A stretch of DNA of 43,007 bases from Clostridia bacterium (GTDB lineage: Bacteria; Bacillota; Clostridia; Oscillospirales; Acutalibacteraceae): positions 1 through 43,007 of the forward strand of contig JAFQOJ010000029.1 of NCBI GenBank assembly GCA_017403265.1, given 5' to 3'. Positions 15,918 to 23,203 of this stretch are shown piece by piece (position 1 is the first letter of the stretch; each line of letters opens with the position of its first letter). The notes under the pieces are model-generated. The model saw nothing but the letters and a program-made list of their open reading frames with translations, made no database searches and had not been told where the DNA came from. Made by a program: the position numbers and the translations under genes.

Positions 15918-17296
15918 TGACTGCAAATATGTCGCCTAAAAGAAACGAAATGCCAACGCAGAATGCGGTTGTTCGCGCTTCCAACTTTAATGAGGTTGCT
16001 TTAGGCTATAGTGAAGAAACTGCAATAGACGAAGCAATGCGTTGCCTAACCTGCAAAAATATGCCCTGTGTACAGGGCTGCCCTGTTAATATTCATATTC
16101 CCGAATTTATTGAAAAAATAAAGTCGGGGGATTTTGAAGGTGCTTACCAAGTAATATCACAGTCTTCAAGCCTACCTGCCGTTTGCGGTAGAGTTTGCCC
16201 ACAGGAAACCCAGTGCGAAGCTAAATGTGTTCGCGGTATAAAGGGTGAGAGTGTAGGTATTGGCAGACTTGAACGCTTTGTTGCCGATTGGCATAATGCA
16301 CATAACACAGAAGGTGTAGAAAGACCGCAAAGTAACGGTCATAAGGTAGCTGTTGTAGGCTCGGGACCTTCGGGGCTTACCTGTGCAGGCGATTTGGCTA
16401 AAAAGGGTTATGAAGTAACTGTTTTTGAAGCGCTTCACTTAGCGGGTGGCGTATTGGTTTACGGTATACCCGAATTCCGCTTACCTAAAGCGGTTGTACA
16501 AAAGGAAGTCGACACCCTTAAGGCTTTGGGGGTTAAAATAGAAACTAATGTTGTGATTGGTAAAACTATTACTGTTGACGAGCTTTTTGAAAGCGGTTTT
16601 GAAGCTGTATTCATAGGCTCGGGCGCGGGACTTCCGCGCTTTATGGGAATAAAGGGCGAAAGTTTAAATGGTGTTTATTCCGCTAACGAATTTTTAACCC
16701 GTAATAATCTTATGAAAGCTTATAAGGAAGGTAGTGCTACCCCCGTTATGCAAACCAAAAAGACGGTTGTAGTAGGCGGCGGTAACGTTGCTATGGATGC
16801 GGCGCGTACTGCTAAAAGATTAGGTGCAGATGTTACTGTAGTTTACCGCCGTACCGAAAACGAGCTTCCCGCCCGCCGCGAAGAAGTAGAGCATGCAATG
16901 GAAGAGGGAATAGCCTTTAAATTTCTTACAAATCCGCTTGAAATTAACGGAAAAGACGGTTGGGTAGACGGTATAGTTTGCGAAAGAATGGAGCTTTCCG
17001 AGCCTGACGAATCGGGTAGAGCGCGCCCTGTACGAGTACCCGATAGCGCTTTTACGGTTGATGCCGACTGTGTAATAATGTCGATAGGTACTTCACCTAA
17101 TCCGCTTATTAAATCTACTACAGATGGGTTAGAGGTAAATAAAAGGGGCGGAATAGTAGTAAACGAAGACGGTCTTACTTCAAGAACAGGTATATACGCC
17201 GGCGGTGACGCCGTAACAGGTGCCGCTACAGTAATACTTGCAATGGGAGCGGGTAAAACCGCCGCAAAGGCGATTGATGAATACATAAAGGGTTAA
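15917..17296 (+). CDS. nfnB: NfnB: large subunit, glutamate synthase small-subunit-like flavoprotein
   Basis: Large subunit of the Nfn complex; carries the bifurcating FAD, two [4Fe-4S] clusters and the NADPH site. Cluster ligands lie in CLTCKNMPCVQGCPV and CGRVCPQETQCEAKC near the N-terminus. The FAD fold VVGSGPSGLTCAGDLAKKG and the NADPH fold VVGGGNVAMDAARTAKRLG follow, ending with an ATVILAMGAGKTAAKAI motif. 459 residues matches NfnB and GltA-like proteins. The partner nfnA directly upstream makes Nfn the preferred call over a stand-alone glutamate synthase small subunit. Confidence 0.92.
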   Translation: MTANMSPKRNEMPTQNAVVRASNFNEVALGYSEETAIDEAMRCLTCKNMPCVQGCPVNIHIPEFIEKIKSGDFEGAYQVISQSSSLPAVCGRVCPQETQCEAKCVRGIKGESVGIGRLERFVADWHNAHNTEGVERPQSNGHKVAVVGSGPSGLTCAGDLAKKGYEVTVFEALHLAGGVLVYGIPEFRLPKAVVQKEVDTLKALGVKIETNVVIGKTITVDELFESGFEAVFIGSGAGLPRFMGIKGESLNGVYSANEFLTRNNLMKAYKEGSATPVMQTKKTVVVGGGNVAMDAARTAKRLGADVTVVYRRTENELPARREEVEHAMEEGIAFKFLTNPLEINGKDGWVDGIVCERMELSEPDESGRARPVRVPDSAFTVDADCVIMSIGTSPNPLIKSTTDGLEVNKRGGIVVNEDGLTSRTGIYAGGDAVTGAATVILAMGAGKTAAKAIDEYIKG

Positions 17297-17314
17297 TTCG
17301 TAATTGTTTTAAAA

Positions 17315-17346
17315 AAGTTCTCTTGTTATACAAGTGAACTTTTTTT
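17315..17346 (+). terminator. Terminator after nfnB
   Basis: AAGTTC-T-CTTGT and ACAAG-T-GAACTT pair with one T-T mismatch around a small loop and run into T7. Confidence 0.85.
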
Positions 17347-17351
17347 ATATC

Positions 17352-17380
17352 TTGCAATCTCTAAAATTGTGTGTTATACT
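17352..17380 (+). promoter_or_regulatory. Promoter of the hairpin RNA / orphan gene
   Basis: TTGCAA (17352-17357) and TATACT (17375-17380) are 17 bp apart. Transcription would start at about 17387, exactly at the left arm of the long hairpin. Confidence 0.65.
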
Positions 17381-17385
17381 TAGAA

Positions 17386-17600
17386 TTGCCAAACTAACTG
17401 AATATTTGTGAAAGTGCGTATGTTTTTCATAGGATAATTGCGTAGTTTTTTTATGCCAAATTGAGAGTTTCATTTTATAAAAATGTAAACTCCTCTCGGT
17501 TTGGCTGAAAATTGCACAATTGCCATTTTCACAATCGGTTAGTTTGGCGACTATCGGAGTTTGCGTTTTTTGTGCGTCTGCTTCGGTGGGCGCACTTTTT
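17386..17600 (+). ncRNA. Candidate structured RNA: long imperfect hairpin plus terminator
   Basis: This gene-free stretch folds on paper into one long hairpin. The outer arms GCCAAACTAAC (17388-17398) and GTTAGTTTGGC (17538-17548) are perfect complements and extend to about 16 pairs with G-U pairs. Inside, GTGAAA pairs with TTTCAC, a ~22-nt asymmetric bulge follows on the left, then AATTGCGTAGTTTT pairs with GAAAATTGCACAATT, and GCCAAA/TTTGGC plus GAGAG/CTCTC close on a small AT-rich loop. A promoter sits just upstream and an intrinsic terminator at 17571-17600. It resembles 6S RNA in outline; a regulatory leader for the next gene or a MITE are alternatives. Confidence 0.5.
17571..17600 (+). 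terminator. Terminator upstream of the orphan gene
   Basis: GTGCGTC and GGGCGCAC pair (one G-U) around a TGCTTCG-type loop and run into T5, only 7 nt before the AGGGG ribosome site of the next gene. It would end the hairpin RNA or act as an attenuator. Confidence 0.7.
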
Positions 17601-17619
17601 AATTTTAGGGGAATAAAAT

Positions 17620-18177
17620 ATGGATTACACAAAATTTGGTAATTGGAAAAACACCCACGCAACCGAAATGCAAGACCTTACCTTCGCTAAGCCTAATGAT
17701 ATATTCATTTTTACACGCTTTACTCAAAAAGTACCTTTTTCTTTTGAGGGAAAACAGATATTATTTGCAGAATCTATAGAAGAAGCAATGGGGTATATAC
17801 GGCATATTTTTCTATATGATATTTTGAATGATATATCTGATGATTTTGAAAATGATATTAAAAATATTTACAAAGAACAACAAACTGATGCTATAGCTGT
17901 TTTGAATTATTGGTTTAAGCTGGGTAAAGTTATGGATTTAAAAAACTATGGTTGTGAATTTGAAAAGTTTTGCAAAAACTTTAATTCTATGTTTAGCCAT
18001 AGAGAAACTACTGAATATGAAATTCAAATTTTAAACGGCGCTGATGAATTGCAAAGGTTTTTAATAAAGCGCTATTCTAAGCACAAAAATTTCAATAAGA
18101 AAACACTTTGTAGTGTTTGTAGTAATGATGAATTTTTGGGGGAAGGATTAAAGAATTTTATAAATTTATTGTTTTGA
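17620..18177 (+). CDS. Orphan hypothetical protein, 185 aa
   Basis: A soluble, aromatic-rich protein with no recognised family motif. It begins MDYTKFGNWKNTHATEMQDL, has an acidic middle (DISDDFENDIKNIY) and a Cys pair SVCSND near the end, closing in GLKNFINLLF. No signal peptide or TM segment. ATG 17620 has AGGGGA 8-12 nt upstream. It stands alone behind a structured RNA and terminator. About 110 nt downstream is a decayed copy of its own C-terminal segment, which suggests a gene family that duplicates and decays in tandem. Such behaviour is common for accessory or immunity-like genes; no function can be given. Confidence 0.6.
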   Translation: MDYTKFGNWKNTHATEMQDLTFAKPNDIFIFTRFTQKVPFSFEGKQILFAESIEEAMGYIRHIFLYDILNDISDDFENDIKNIYKEQQTDAIAVLNYWFKLGKVMDLKNYGCEFEKFCKNFNSMFSHRETTEYEIQILNGADELQRFLIKRYSKHKNFNKKTLCSVCSNDEFLGEGLKNFINLLF

Positions 18178-18287
18178 CATTTTAATACAAAATGATTTTT
18201 CTCTACGCTCGAAATGACAATGGGTGATGTGTTTTTATTGGTTGTGTGTAGGGCAGTGCCTTGGTGCTGCCGCTCAGCTAAGATAAA

Positions 18288-18356
18288 ATATCATCTTGCG
18301 GTAAAGAATCGTTTTCAGGAAAACATTTGAAAGAATTTATAGATTCATTATTTTGA
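18288..18356 (+). pseudogene. Decayed 3' end of a second copy of the 17620-type gene
   Basis: The frame ending at TGA 18354-18356 reads SFSGKHLKEFIDSLF, matching EFLGEGLKNFINLLF at the end of the protein encoded at 17620-18177. The DNA similarity runs past the stop codon. An in-frame stop at 18285 and absence of any upstream part show it is a remnant. Confidence 0.55.
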
Positions 18357-18697
18357 AGTTTTAAGTATTCAAGCGTAAACTTGTCTTTGCGAGGCGCTTT
18401 ATCGGCGTGATGATCTTTGAAATTGATAATATTTGCTGCTTTGTCGCTTGTGCCGCGACAGGCCACGCCCTTTCTTATGTAGGCGAAAAGAAAGGGCGGA
18501 AAGATTCGCCTTAAAGGGAAATTTCGATTTCCCCTTCGGTGTCGGATTGCTACACACTACCAATCGCCACCGAAGAATGAAAAGAAATGTTTTCGATTCG
18601 GTGGCAAGTATGTGCGATTTTATAGTTATTTCGCGACACCTTCAACCCCTCGACAAAGGGCTTCGCCCTTGACCCGATTAAATCTATATAGATAAAT

Positions 18698-18734
18698 AAA
18701 ATCAGGTTGGATATTGAATCCATCCTGATTTTTT
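18698..18734. terminator. Terminator of the ABC transporter operon (bidirectional form)
   Basis: AAATCAGG-T-TGGAT and ATCCA-T-CCTGATTT pair around ATTGA, with A-run on the left and T6 on the right. It ends the - strand operon five nt past its stop and could also stop + strand transcripts. Confidence 0.85.
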
Positions 18735-18738
18735 AAAT

Positions 18739-19479
18739 TTATATTACCTTACTTAAGAAATCTTGAAGTCTTGGGCTTTTTGGATTTCCAAACACTTCTT
18801 CGGGAGTGCCCTCTTCCATAATAATGCCCTCATCAATGAATATAATTCTATCTGCAACTTCACGCGCAAATCCCATTTCGTGTGTTACAACCGCCATTGT
18901 CATACCTTCTTGTGCTAGCGACTTCATAACTTCAAGAACTTCGCCAACCATTTCGGGATCGAGCGCACTTGTAGGCTCGTCAAAAAGCATAACTTCAGGT
19001 TGCATACATAAAGCTCTTACAATGGCAACACGCTGTTTTTGTCCGCCTGAAAGCTGAGATGGGTAAGAGCTTGCTCTATCAGCAAGACCAACACGCTCTA
19101 AAAGCTTTAAAGCTTCTTTTTCAGCATCCTCTTTTGATTTTTTTAATAGTTTGATAGGCGCCAAAGTCATATTTTTAAGTATCGTCATATGTGGGAAAAG
19201 GTTAAACTGCTGGAAAACCATACCAATTTTTTGACGGTGTAAATTGATATTGCTACTTTTGCTTGTAATATCATTACCTTCAAAATATATATGACCGCCT
19301 GTGGGTTCTTCAAGAAGGTTTAGTGTTCTTAAAAAAGTGGATTTTCCGCAACCCGACGGACCTATTATTACAACAACTTCACCTTTTTTAATGTCGATGT
19401 TAACACCTTTAAGTACTTCAACATTTTCAAAGGATTTTTGCAAATTTTCAACTTTTATAAGTGTTTCATTAGTGGTCAC
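18739..19479 (-). CDS. Polar amino acid ABC transporter, ATP-binding protein
   Basis: Cytoplasmic ATPase of a GlnQ/HisP/ArtP-type importer. Walker [11 protein letters not shown]-loop [11 protein letters not shown], signature [15 protein letters not shown], Walker [15 protein letters not shown] and switch His VVTHEM are all intact; 246 residues is normal. It overlaps the permease gene by 11 nt. The ARG-box-like operators at the operon promoter point to arginine or a related basic amino acid as substrate, but the ATPase itself does not show this. Confidence 0.95.
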   Translation of the reverse strand: MTTNETLIKVENLQKSFENVEVLKGVNIDIKKGEVVVIIGPSGCGKSTFLRTLNLLEEPTGGHIYFEGNDITSKSSNINLHRQKIGMVFQQFNLFPHMTILKNMTLAPIKLLKKSKEDAEKEALKLLERVGLADRASSYPSQLSGGQKQRVAIVRALCMQPEVMLFDEPTSALDPEMVGEVLEVMKSLAQEGMTMAVVTHEMGFAREVADRIIFIDEGIIMEEGTPEEVFGNPKSPRLQDFLSKVI

Positions 19480-20191
19480 TGTTGCGAAGCCTCCTTTCCA
19501 AAATACCTACAAGCTTGGTGAGAATCATTACAACTATCAAATAAATAATTGCTACGGTAATAAGCGGAATGAAATAGGAGAAGGTTCTGCCCGCAATGGT
19601 ATTACCTGCTTTTGTAAGGTCTATTACACCAACATAGCCTGCAACTGATGTTTCTTTTAGCAACACAATAAACTCATTACAAAGGGTGGGCAAAACGACC
19701 TTGAACATTTGTGGAACAATTATGTAAAGCATAGTTTGGATATAGTTAAGGCCAAGACTTCTTCCTGCTTCAAACTGACCGTTATCAATTGCCATAATTC
19801 CGCTACGGAAAATCTCGGCAACATAGGCACCCGAATTTATACCAAAGGCAAATGTTGCAACCGCAATACCGTCATCAGATTTTGCAAATATTATGAAATA
19901 AAAAATCATAAGCTGAACAACAACAGGGGTGCCTCTTATTACGGTAAGATAAACTTGGCAAATTTTATTTAAAATTGACATTAGGAAGTATGAAATACCA
20001 CCGCGCTTTTTTAGGTGAGTGTGGTTTTTATCATAAGTAGAACGCACAACTGCTACTATAACACCTAAAATTACACCCAAAACCAAAGAACCTAATGTTA
20101 TTAAAAATGTATTTTTAAGTCCATCTATAATAAAATCAAATCTGTTGTTTTCAAGCATTACTCGGCTGAACTCATCAAAAAAATTAGACAC
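19469..20191 (-). CDS. Polar amino acid ABC transporter, permease
   Basis: Membrane subunit of the HisM/GlnP family, about five TM segments. The N-terminal [20 protein letters not shown] and the coupling (EAA) region [26 protein letters not shown] are typical, as is [16 protein letters not shown]. The likely start is GTG 20191, because GAAAGGA lies 8-10 nt upstream; a TTG at 20215 would extend it by eight residues. One permease with one ATPase implies a homodimeric channel. A terminator-like hairpin separates it from the binding-protein gene, so it is probably made at a lower level. Confidence 0.92.
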   Translation of the reverse strand: MSNFFDEFSRVMLENNRFDFIIDGLKNTFLITLGSLVLGVILGVIVAVVRSTYDKNHTHLKKRGGISYFLMSILNKICQVYLTVIRGTPVVVQLMIFYFIIFAKSDDGIAVATFAFGINSGAYVAEIFRSGIMAIDNGQFEAGRSLGLNYIQTMLYIIVPQMFKVVLPTLCNEFIVLLKETSVAGYVGVIDLTKAGNTIAGRTFSYFIPLITVAIIYLIVVMILTKLVGILERRLRNSDH

Positions 20192-20213
20192 TTTTAATTT
20201 CCTTTCATTATAC

Positions 20214-20246
20214 AATAAAAAACGGGGCGTATATGCGCCCCGTTAA
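20214..20246 (-). terminator. Intercistronic terminator between binding protein and permease
   Basis: AACGGGGCG and CGCCCCGTT form a 9-bp GC-rich stem followed on the - strand by T6. Partial read-through would give more binding protein than membrane subunits. Confidence 0.85.
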
Positions 20247-20255
20247 TTTTAAAAA

Positions 20256-21059
20256 TTATTCGGTGGGAAGAAGGTACTTATTAAGGTCGTCAATTGATTG
20301 AATATCGCCGTCTCCCTTAACTATAACTGACTGAATACCGGTAGCATAGCTTGAAGAGAAATCAACTTTCTTTAATCTGTCTTCAGTAACGGTCATACCT
20401 GCCATACCCATAGTATATTTACCGCTTTGAACACCAGGGATAATTGAGTCAAAAGCAACGTTTTCAATCTTTAAATCATAGCCTAGCTTATCAGCAATGA
20501 TTTGTGCAACTTCTACGTCAACGCCATAATATTTGTCGCCGTCTATGTATTCATATGGTGGGAATTCAGCATTGGTAGCCATAATTAAGTTAGGCTTATC
20601 TGTATCTTTAAATTCAACAGCAACGCCTTTAAGTGCAGAAGCATCAGGATTATTTACATATTTATCCATAACAGCCTTTACAGAACCGTCTTTTATTAAA
20701 GCTTCTAAAGCGTCGTTAACCTTTGCCTTCATATCGCTGCCTTTTTGGAAGCAGATAGCATATTCTTCTTTAGTGTATTCGGTATCAAGGATTTTTAAGC
20801 CTGTGTTAGCTGCAACATAAGATTTTGCAGGCTCGTTATCGATAATAACAACATCAACCTTGTCAGCCTTTAAAGCTTCAACCGCTGCTGCGCCGTTGTC
20901 ATAACGGATAACTGCGTCTTCACCGAAGTCGCCCGAAGCGTAAATGTCGCCTGTAGTGGTGGTTTGTACACCGATTTTAATTTTGTCTTCCTTAGCGCCG
21001 CAGCCTGCAAAGCAGAGAAGTATAGTGAGCGCTAATACTAATGCTAATAATTTTTTCAT
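20256..21059 (-). CDS. Amino acid ABC transporter binding lipoprotein with permuted lobe order
   Basis: A 267-residue lipoprotein (signal peptide 1-19, lipobox FAGC, Cys 20) of the SBP_bac_3 type, but its halves are swapped. Residues 26-135 (KIGVQTTTTGD, DVVIIDNEPAK, EYAICFQKGSD, MDKY) match what is usually the second half; residues 156-260 (LIMATNAEFPPYEY, GVDVEVAQIIADKLG, AGMTVTEDRLKKVDFS, GDIQSIDDL) match what is usually the first half. In normal proteins SIDDL leads directly into KKIGVQ. The frame is continuous and the operon intact. It would bind an amino acid outside the cell and hand it to the permease. Preceded by a strong promoter with ARG-box-like sites. Confidence 0.93.
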   Translation of the reverse strand: MKKLLALVLALTILLCFAGCGAKEDKIKIGVQTTTTGDIYASGDFGEDAVIRYDNGAAAVEALKADKVDVVIIDNEPAKSYVAANTGLKILDTEYTKEEYAICFQKGSDMKAKVNDALEALIKDGSVKAVMDKYVNNPDASALKGVAVEFKDTDKPNLIMATNAEFPPYEYIDGDKYYGVDVEVAQIIADKLGYDLKIENVAFDSIIPGVQSGKYTMGMAGMTVTEDRLKKVDFSSSYATGIQSVIVKGDGDIQSIDDLNKYLLPTE

Positions 21060-21091
21060 AATAGTTTCTCCTTATAAAAATTAGTAAGGTT

Positions 21092-21120
21092 AGTATACCA
21101 CTGTTTTATTCGTTTGTCAA
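21092..21120 (-). promoter_or_regulatory. Promoter of the amino acid ABC operon
   Basis: On the - strand, consensus TTGACA (21115-21120) and TATACT (21092-21097) are 17 bp apart; AAGGAGA follows before ATG 21059. Confidence 0.9.
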
Positions 21121-21143
21121 GCATAAATATGCATAAATATGCA
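21120..21143. promoter_or_regulatory. Two overlapping ARG-box-like operators
   Basis: TGCATAAATATGCA (21130-21143) fits the general ARG box TGMATWWWWATKCA at every position. A second copy, AGCATAAATATGCA (21120-21133), is offset by 10 bp and differs at one base. Together they abut the -35 box of the amino acid ABC operon, a place where ArgR would block transcription. No argR gene lies in the window. Confidence 0.6.
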
Positions 21144-21148
21144 AAATT

Positions 21149-21181
21149 AAAAAGGGGTGCCGTTTTATACACGGCACCCTT
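21149..21181 (-). terminator. Terminator after putP
   Basis: GGGTGCCG and CGGCACCC pair around an ~8-nt loop; on the - strand a CTTTTT run follows. Confidence 0.88.
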
Positions 21182-21204
21182 AAAAATATTTATTTAAAAT
21201 TCAG

Positions 21205-22749
21205 TTAGTCGTCTATTTCTGGGTTAATTGCATTTTCATAAATTGCAATAACCTCGTCAGACGGCTTTTTATCAAGCAAGGTGAATACAATAGCACAAAT
21301 AGCACTAACGATAAATCCAGGTACAATTTCGTAAACTGCAGTATCGCAAATCACGGGGGTGGTAACTGTGCTTGTGAAAAGTACAAGCCAAGCAATATCA
21401 GCAACAGCACCGCCTATTATACCTGCAACGGCACCCTTGTAGGTAAGACGCTTCCAGAAGAGCGAAAGAATAACAACGGGACCGAAAGCGGAGCCGAAAA
21501 GACCCCAAGCATTTTCAACCATAGCCATAATATTTGAAGCCCAAGAGTCTGCCTTACCAAGACCGCTTGCTGCAATAATGAATGCAATTACAGTAACAAT
21601 GAAAACAATTAAACGGCCCATCCAAAGCATCTCTTTATCGCTTGCTTTGTTTTTGCGGATGATGGGGTTGTAAAGGTCACTAGTGAATGAAGAAGAAGCA
21701 ACCAAAAGCTGACTGTCTGCTGTGGACATAGCAGCGGCAATAATTGCAGCTAACATAAGACCTGCAATAAATGGAGCGAAAATATCAAGAGCAATTTCAA
21801 TAAATACGCGGCTTTGCATACCTGTAGGTAAAAGCTTTTGAGCTAGAGCGATGCCATCGCCATTTAATATATATGTACGGCCTAACCAAGCGATTGCAAT
21901 TGCGGCACCTAGGGTAAGTACTAACCAGGTGATAGCAACAGTAGCCGATTTTTTAACCATTTTAGAGTTCTTGATAGCCATAAAACGAACAAGGATATGT
22001 GGCATACCAAAATAACCAAGACCCCAACCAAGACCTGATACAACATCTGTCCATGGAACATTGAAGGGATTACTTCCGAATGCTGAAATTTCGCCGAATG
22101 CACCTGCAAACGAAGGATCAAATTTGCCAATCATTAACATAATGATTGGTGTTGAAACAAGAGCTATAAGCATAAGTAAGCCTTGGAAGAAGTCGGTCCA
22201 GCAAACTGCTTTGTAACCGCCAAGGAAAGTGTATGTAAGTACTAAAATTGCAAAAATCACCATAGCCAAAAGCTTACGTGTTTCAAACCAAGGTATAACT
22301 GTTGCAAAAACTTCGGCACCTGCATTAAATGCCGATGCAACATATACAGTAAAGCTTATAAGGAAGATTATAGCACAAACAACCTTAAGCGCGGGGTTAG
22401 AGGTTGAAAAACGATTTGTTAGGTATTGCGGCAGGGTAATAGAGTCGCCTGCGGCTTTTGAGAAACGGCGCAAACGTCGTGCTACGAATATCCAGTTTGC
22501 GATAGTACCAAGAGCAAGACCGATACCAATCCAAACCTTACCTAAACCAAAGGCAATAATACTACCTGGGAAGCCCATTAAAAGCCAACCACTCATATCA
22601 GAAGCTTGAGCACTCAAGGCAGTAACCCAAGGGCCCATGCTTCTGCCGCCTAAAAAGTATTCTTTTTCACCATTGTTTTTGGATTTCAAGAAAAAGTATA
22701 TACCTATACCCAAAATGACAATGAAGTAGAGTATAAATGCAAATGTCAT
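21205..22749 (-). CDS. putP: Sodium/proline symporter
   Basis: A sodium:solute symporter (SSS family) that imports proline with Na+. The N-terminal YFLGGRSMGPWVTALSAQASDMSGWLLMGFPG is the PutP signature, and the protein has about 13 TM segments, including the sodium-site region AAIIAAAMSTADSQLLVASSSF. The start is taken at ATG 22749 because AAAGG lies 9 nt upstream; ATG 22758 is possible. Length 514 residues is normal. It has its own promoter and terminator. No proline catabolic genes are adjacent, so it may serve uptake for protein synthesis or osmoprotection. Confidence 0.93.
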   Translation of the reverse strand: MTFAFILYFIVILGIGIYFFLKSKNNGEKEYFLGGRSMGPWVTALSAQASDMSGWLLMGFPGSIIAFGLGKVWIGIGLALGTIANWIFVARRLRRFSKAAGDSITLPQYLTNRFSTSNPALKVVCAIIFLISFTVYVASAFNAGAEVFATVIPWFETRKLLAMVIFAILVLTYTFLGGYKAVCWTDFFQGLLMLIALVSTPIIMLMIGKFDPSFAGAFGEISAFGSNPFNVPWTDVVSGLGWGLGYFGMPHILVRFMAIKNSKMVKKSATVAITWLVLTLGAAIAIAWLGRTYILNGDGIALAQKLLPTGMQSRVFIEIALDIFAPFIAGLMLAAIIAAAMSTADSQLLVASSSFTSDLYNPIIRKNKASDKEMLWMGRLIVFIVTVIAFIIAASGLGKADSWASNIMAMVENAWGLFGSAFGPVVILSLFWKRLTYKGAVAGIIGGAVADIAWLVLFTSTVTTPVICDTAVYEIVPGFIVSAICAIVFTLLDKKPSDEVIAIYENAINPEIDD

Positions 22750-22781
22750 ATTATACATCCTTTCCAAAAAATATTTAAATT

Positions 22782-22810
22782 ATTATATCATAAATTTTTC
22801 GGAATAGCAA
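22782..22810 (-). promoter_or_regulatory. Promoter of putP
   Basis: On the - strand, TTGCTA (22805-22810) and a perfect TATAAT (22782-22787) are 17 bp apart. Confidence 0.75.
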
Positions 22811-22828
22811 CAATTTATTGATTTAAAG

Positions 22829-23203
22829 TCAAAAAATACTGTGCATAGTTATTTTGGTGTCCTCCAAAATTTGATGAATAAGCACTTTTACATTGTCAGC
22901 ATATTCGTAAAATAGTTCGTTTTTTGGAATTTTCGCATAAACATTCATTAAAGAAATTGCGGTTTCAATATCGTCAATTCTATCGTGGTTTACAAAAATT
23001 GAAAGCAAAGGCTCTTTTTTGTCCCAATATTTTTGGGTGTTCTTAGCTTCCTTTTCGGCAGTTTCTTTTTCACTATAAACCTTTATAGTGTTTTGAATCA
23101 TACTTTTTGCAGTGTTACAGCTATCGGTAATATAAAACAGACTCGTTAAATAGGTGGCTATAACCAATGCAAGAAGTATAGCTGCAATAATCAGTCGTTT
23201 CAT
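22829..23203 (-). CDS. DUF4363-like membrane-anchored protein
   Basis: A 124-residue protein with one N-terminal TM segment (IIAAILLALVIATYLTSLFYI) and an external helical domain with YWDKKEPLLSIFVNHDRIDDIETAISLM, the pattern of the DUF4363 family in Clostridia. It overlaps the DUF421 gene by 4 nt (ATGA), and these two families are commonly paired. The joint role is not established; DUF421 proteins are linked to spore or envelope functions in Firmicutes. Confidence 0.8.
   Translation of the reverse strand: MKRLIIAAILLALVIATYLTSLFYITDSCNTAKSMIQNTIKVYSEKETAEKEAKNTQKYWDKKEPLLSIFVNHDRIDDIETAISLMNVYAKIPKNELFYEYADNVKVLIHQILEDTKITMHSIF

Larger units (their letters stand above)
18178..18734. other. 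557-nt spacer: gene-tail remnant and hairpin-rich sequence
   Basis: No convincing gene. The left part holds the decayed tail of a second copy of the 17620 gene. About 18440-18680 is visibly richer in G and C than its surroundings and packed with inverted repeats: GCCCTTTCTT/AAGAAAGGGC (18468-18498), GGGAAAT/ATTTCCC, CACCGAA/TTCGGTG and AAGGGC/GCCCTT (18655-18671). Short open frames exist on both strands but overlap each other and lack ribosome sites. The pattern fits a dispersed intergenic repeat. Confidence 0.5.

Noticed and set aside
17386-17600. Firm call of 6S RNA
   Set aside because: The outline fits, but the closing stem is not at the 3' end and I cannot run a covariance model, so it is left as an unassigned structured RNA.
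17345-17662. A 105-codon open frame on the - strand across the hairpin region
   Set aside because: It exists only because the region is one long palindrome; it lacks a ribosome site and crosses two terminators and a promoter of the other strand.
18278-18672. Two short open frames on opposite strands in the spacer
   Set aside because: They overlap each other and the hairpins, have no ribosome sites, and one overlaps the decayed gene tail on the other strand.
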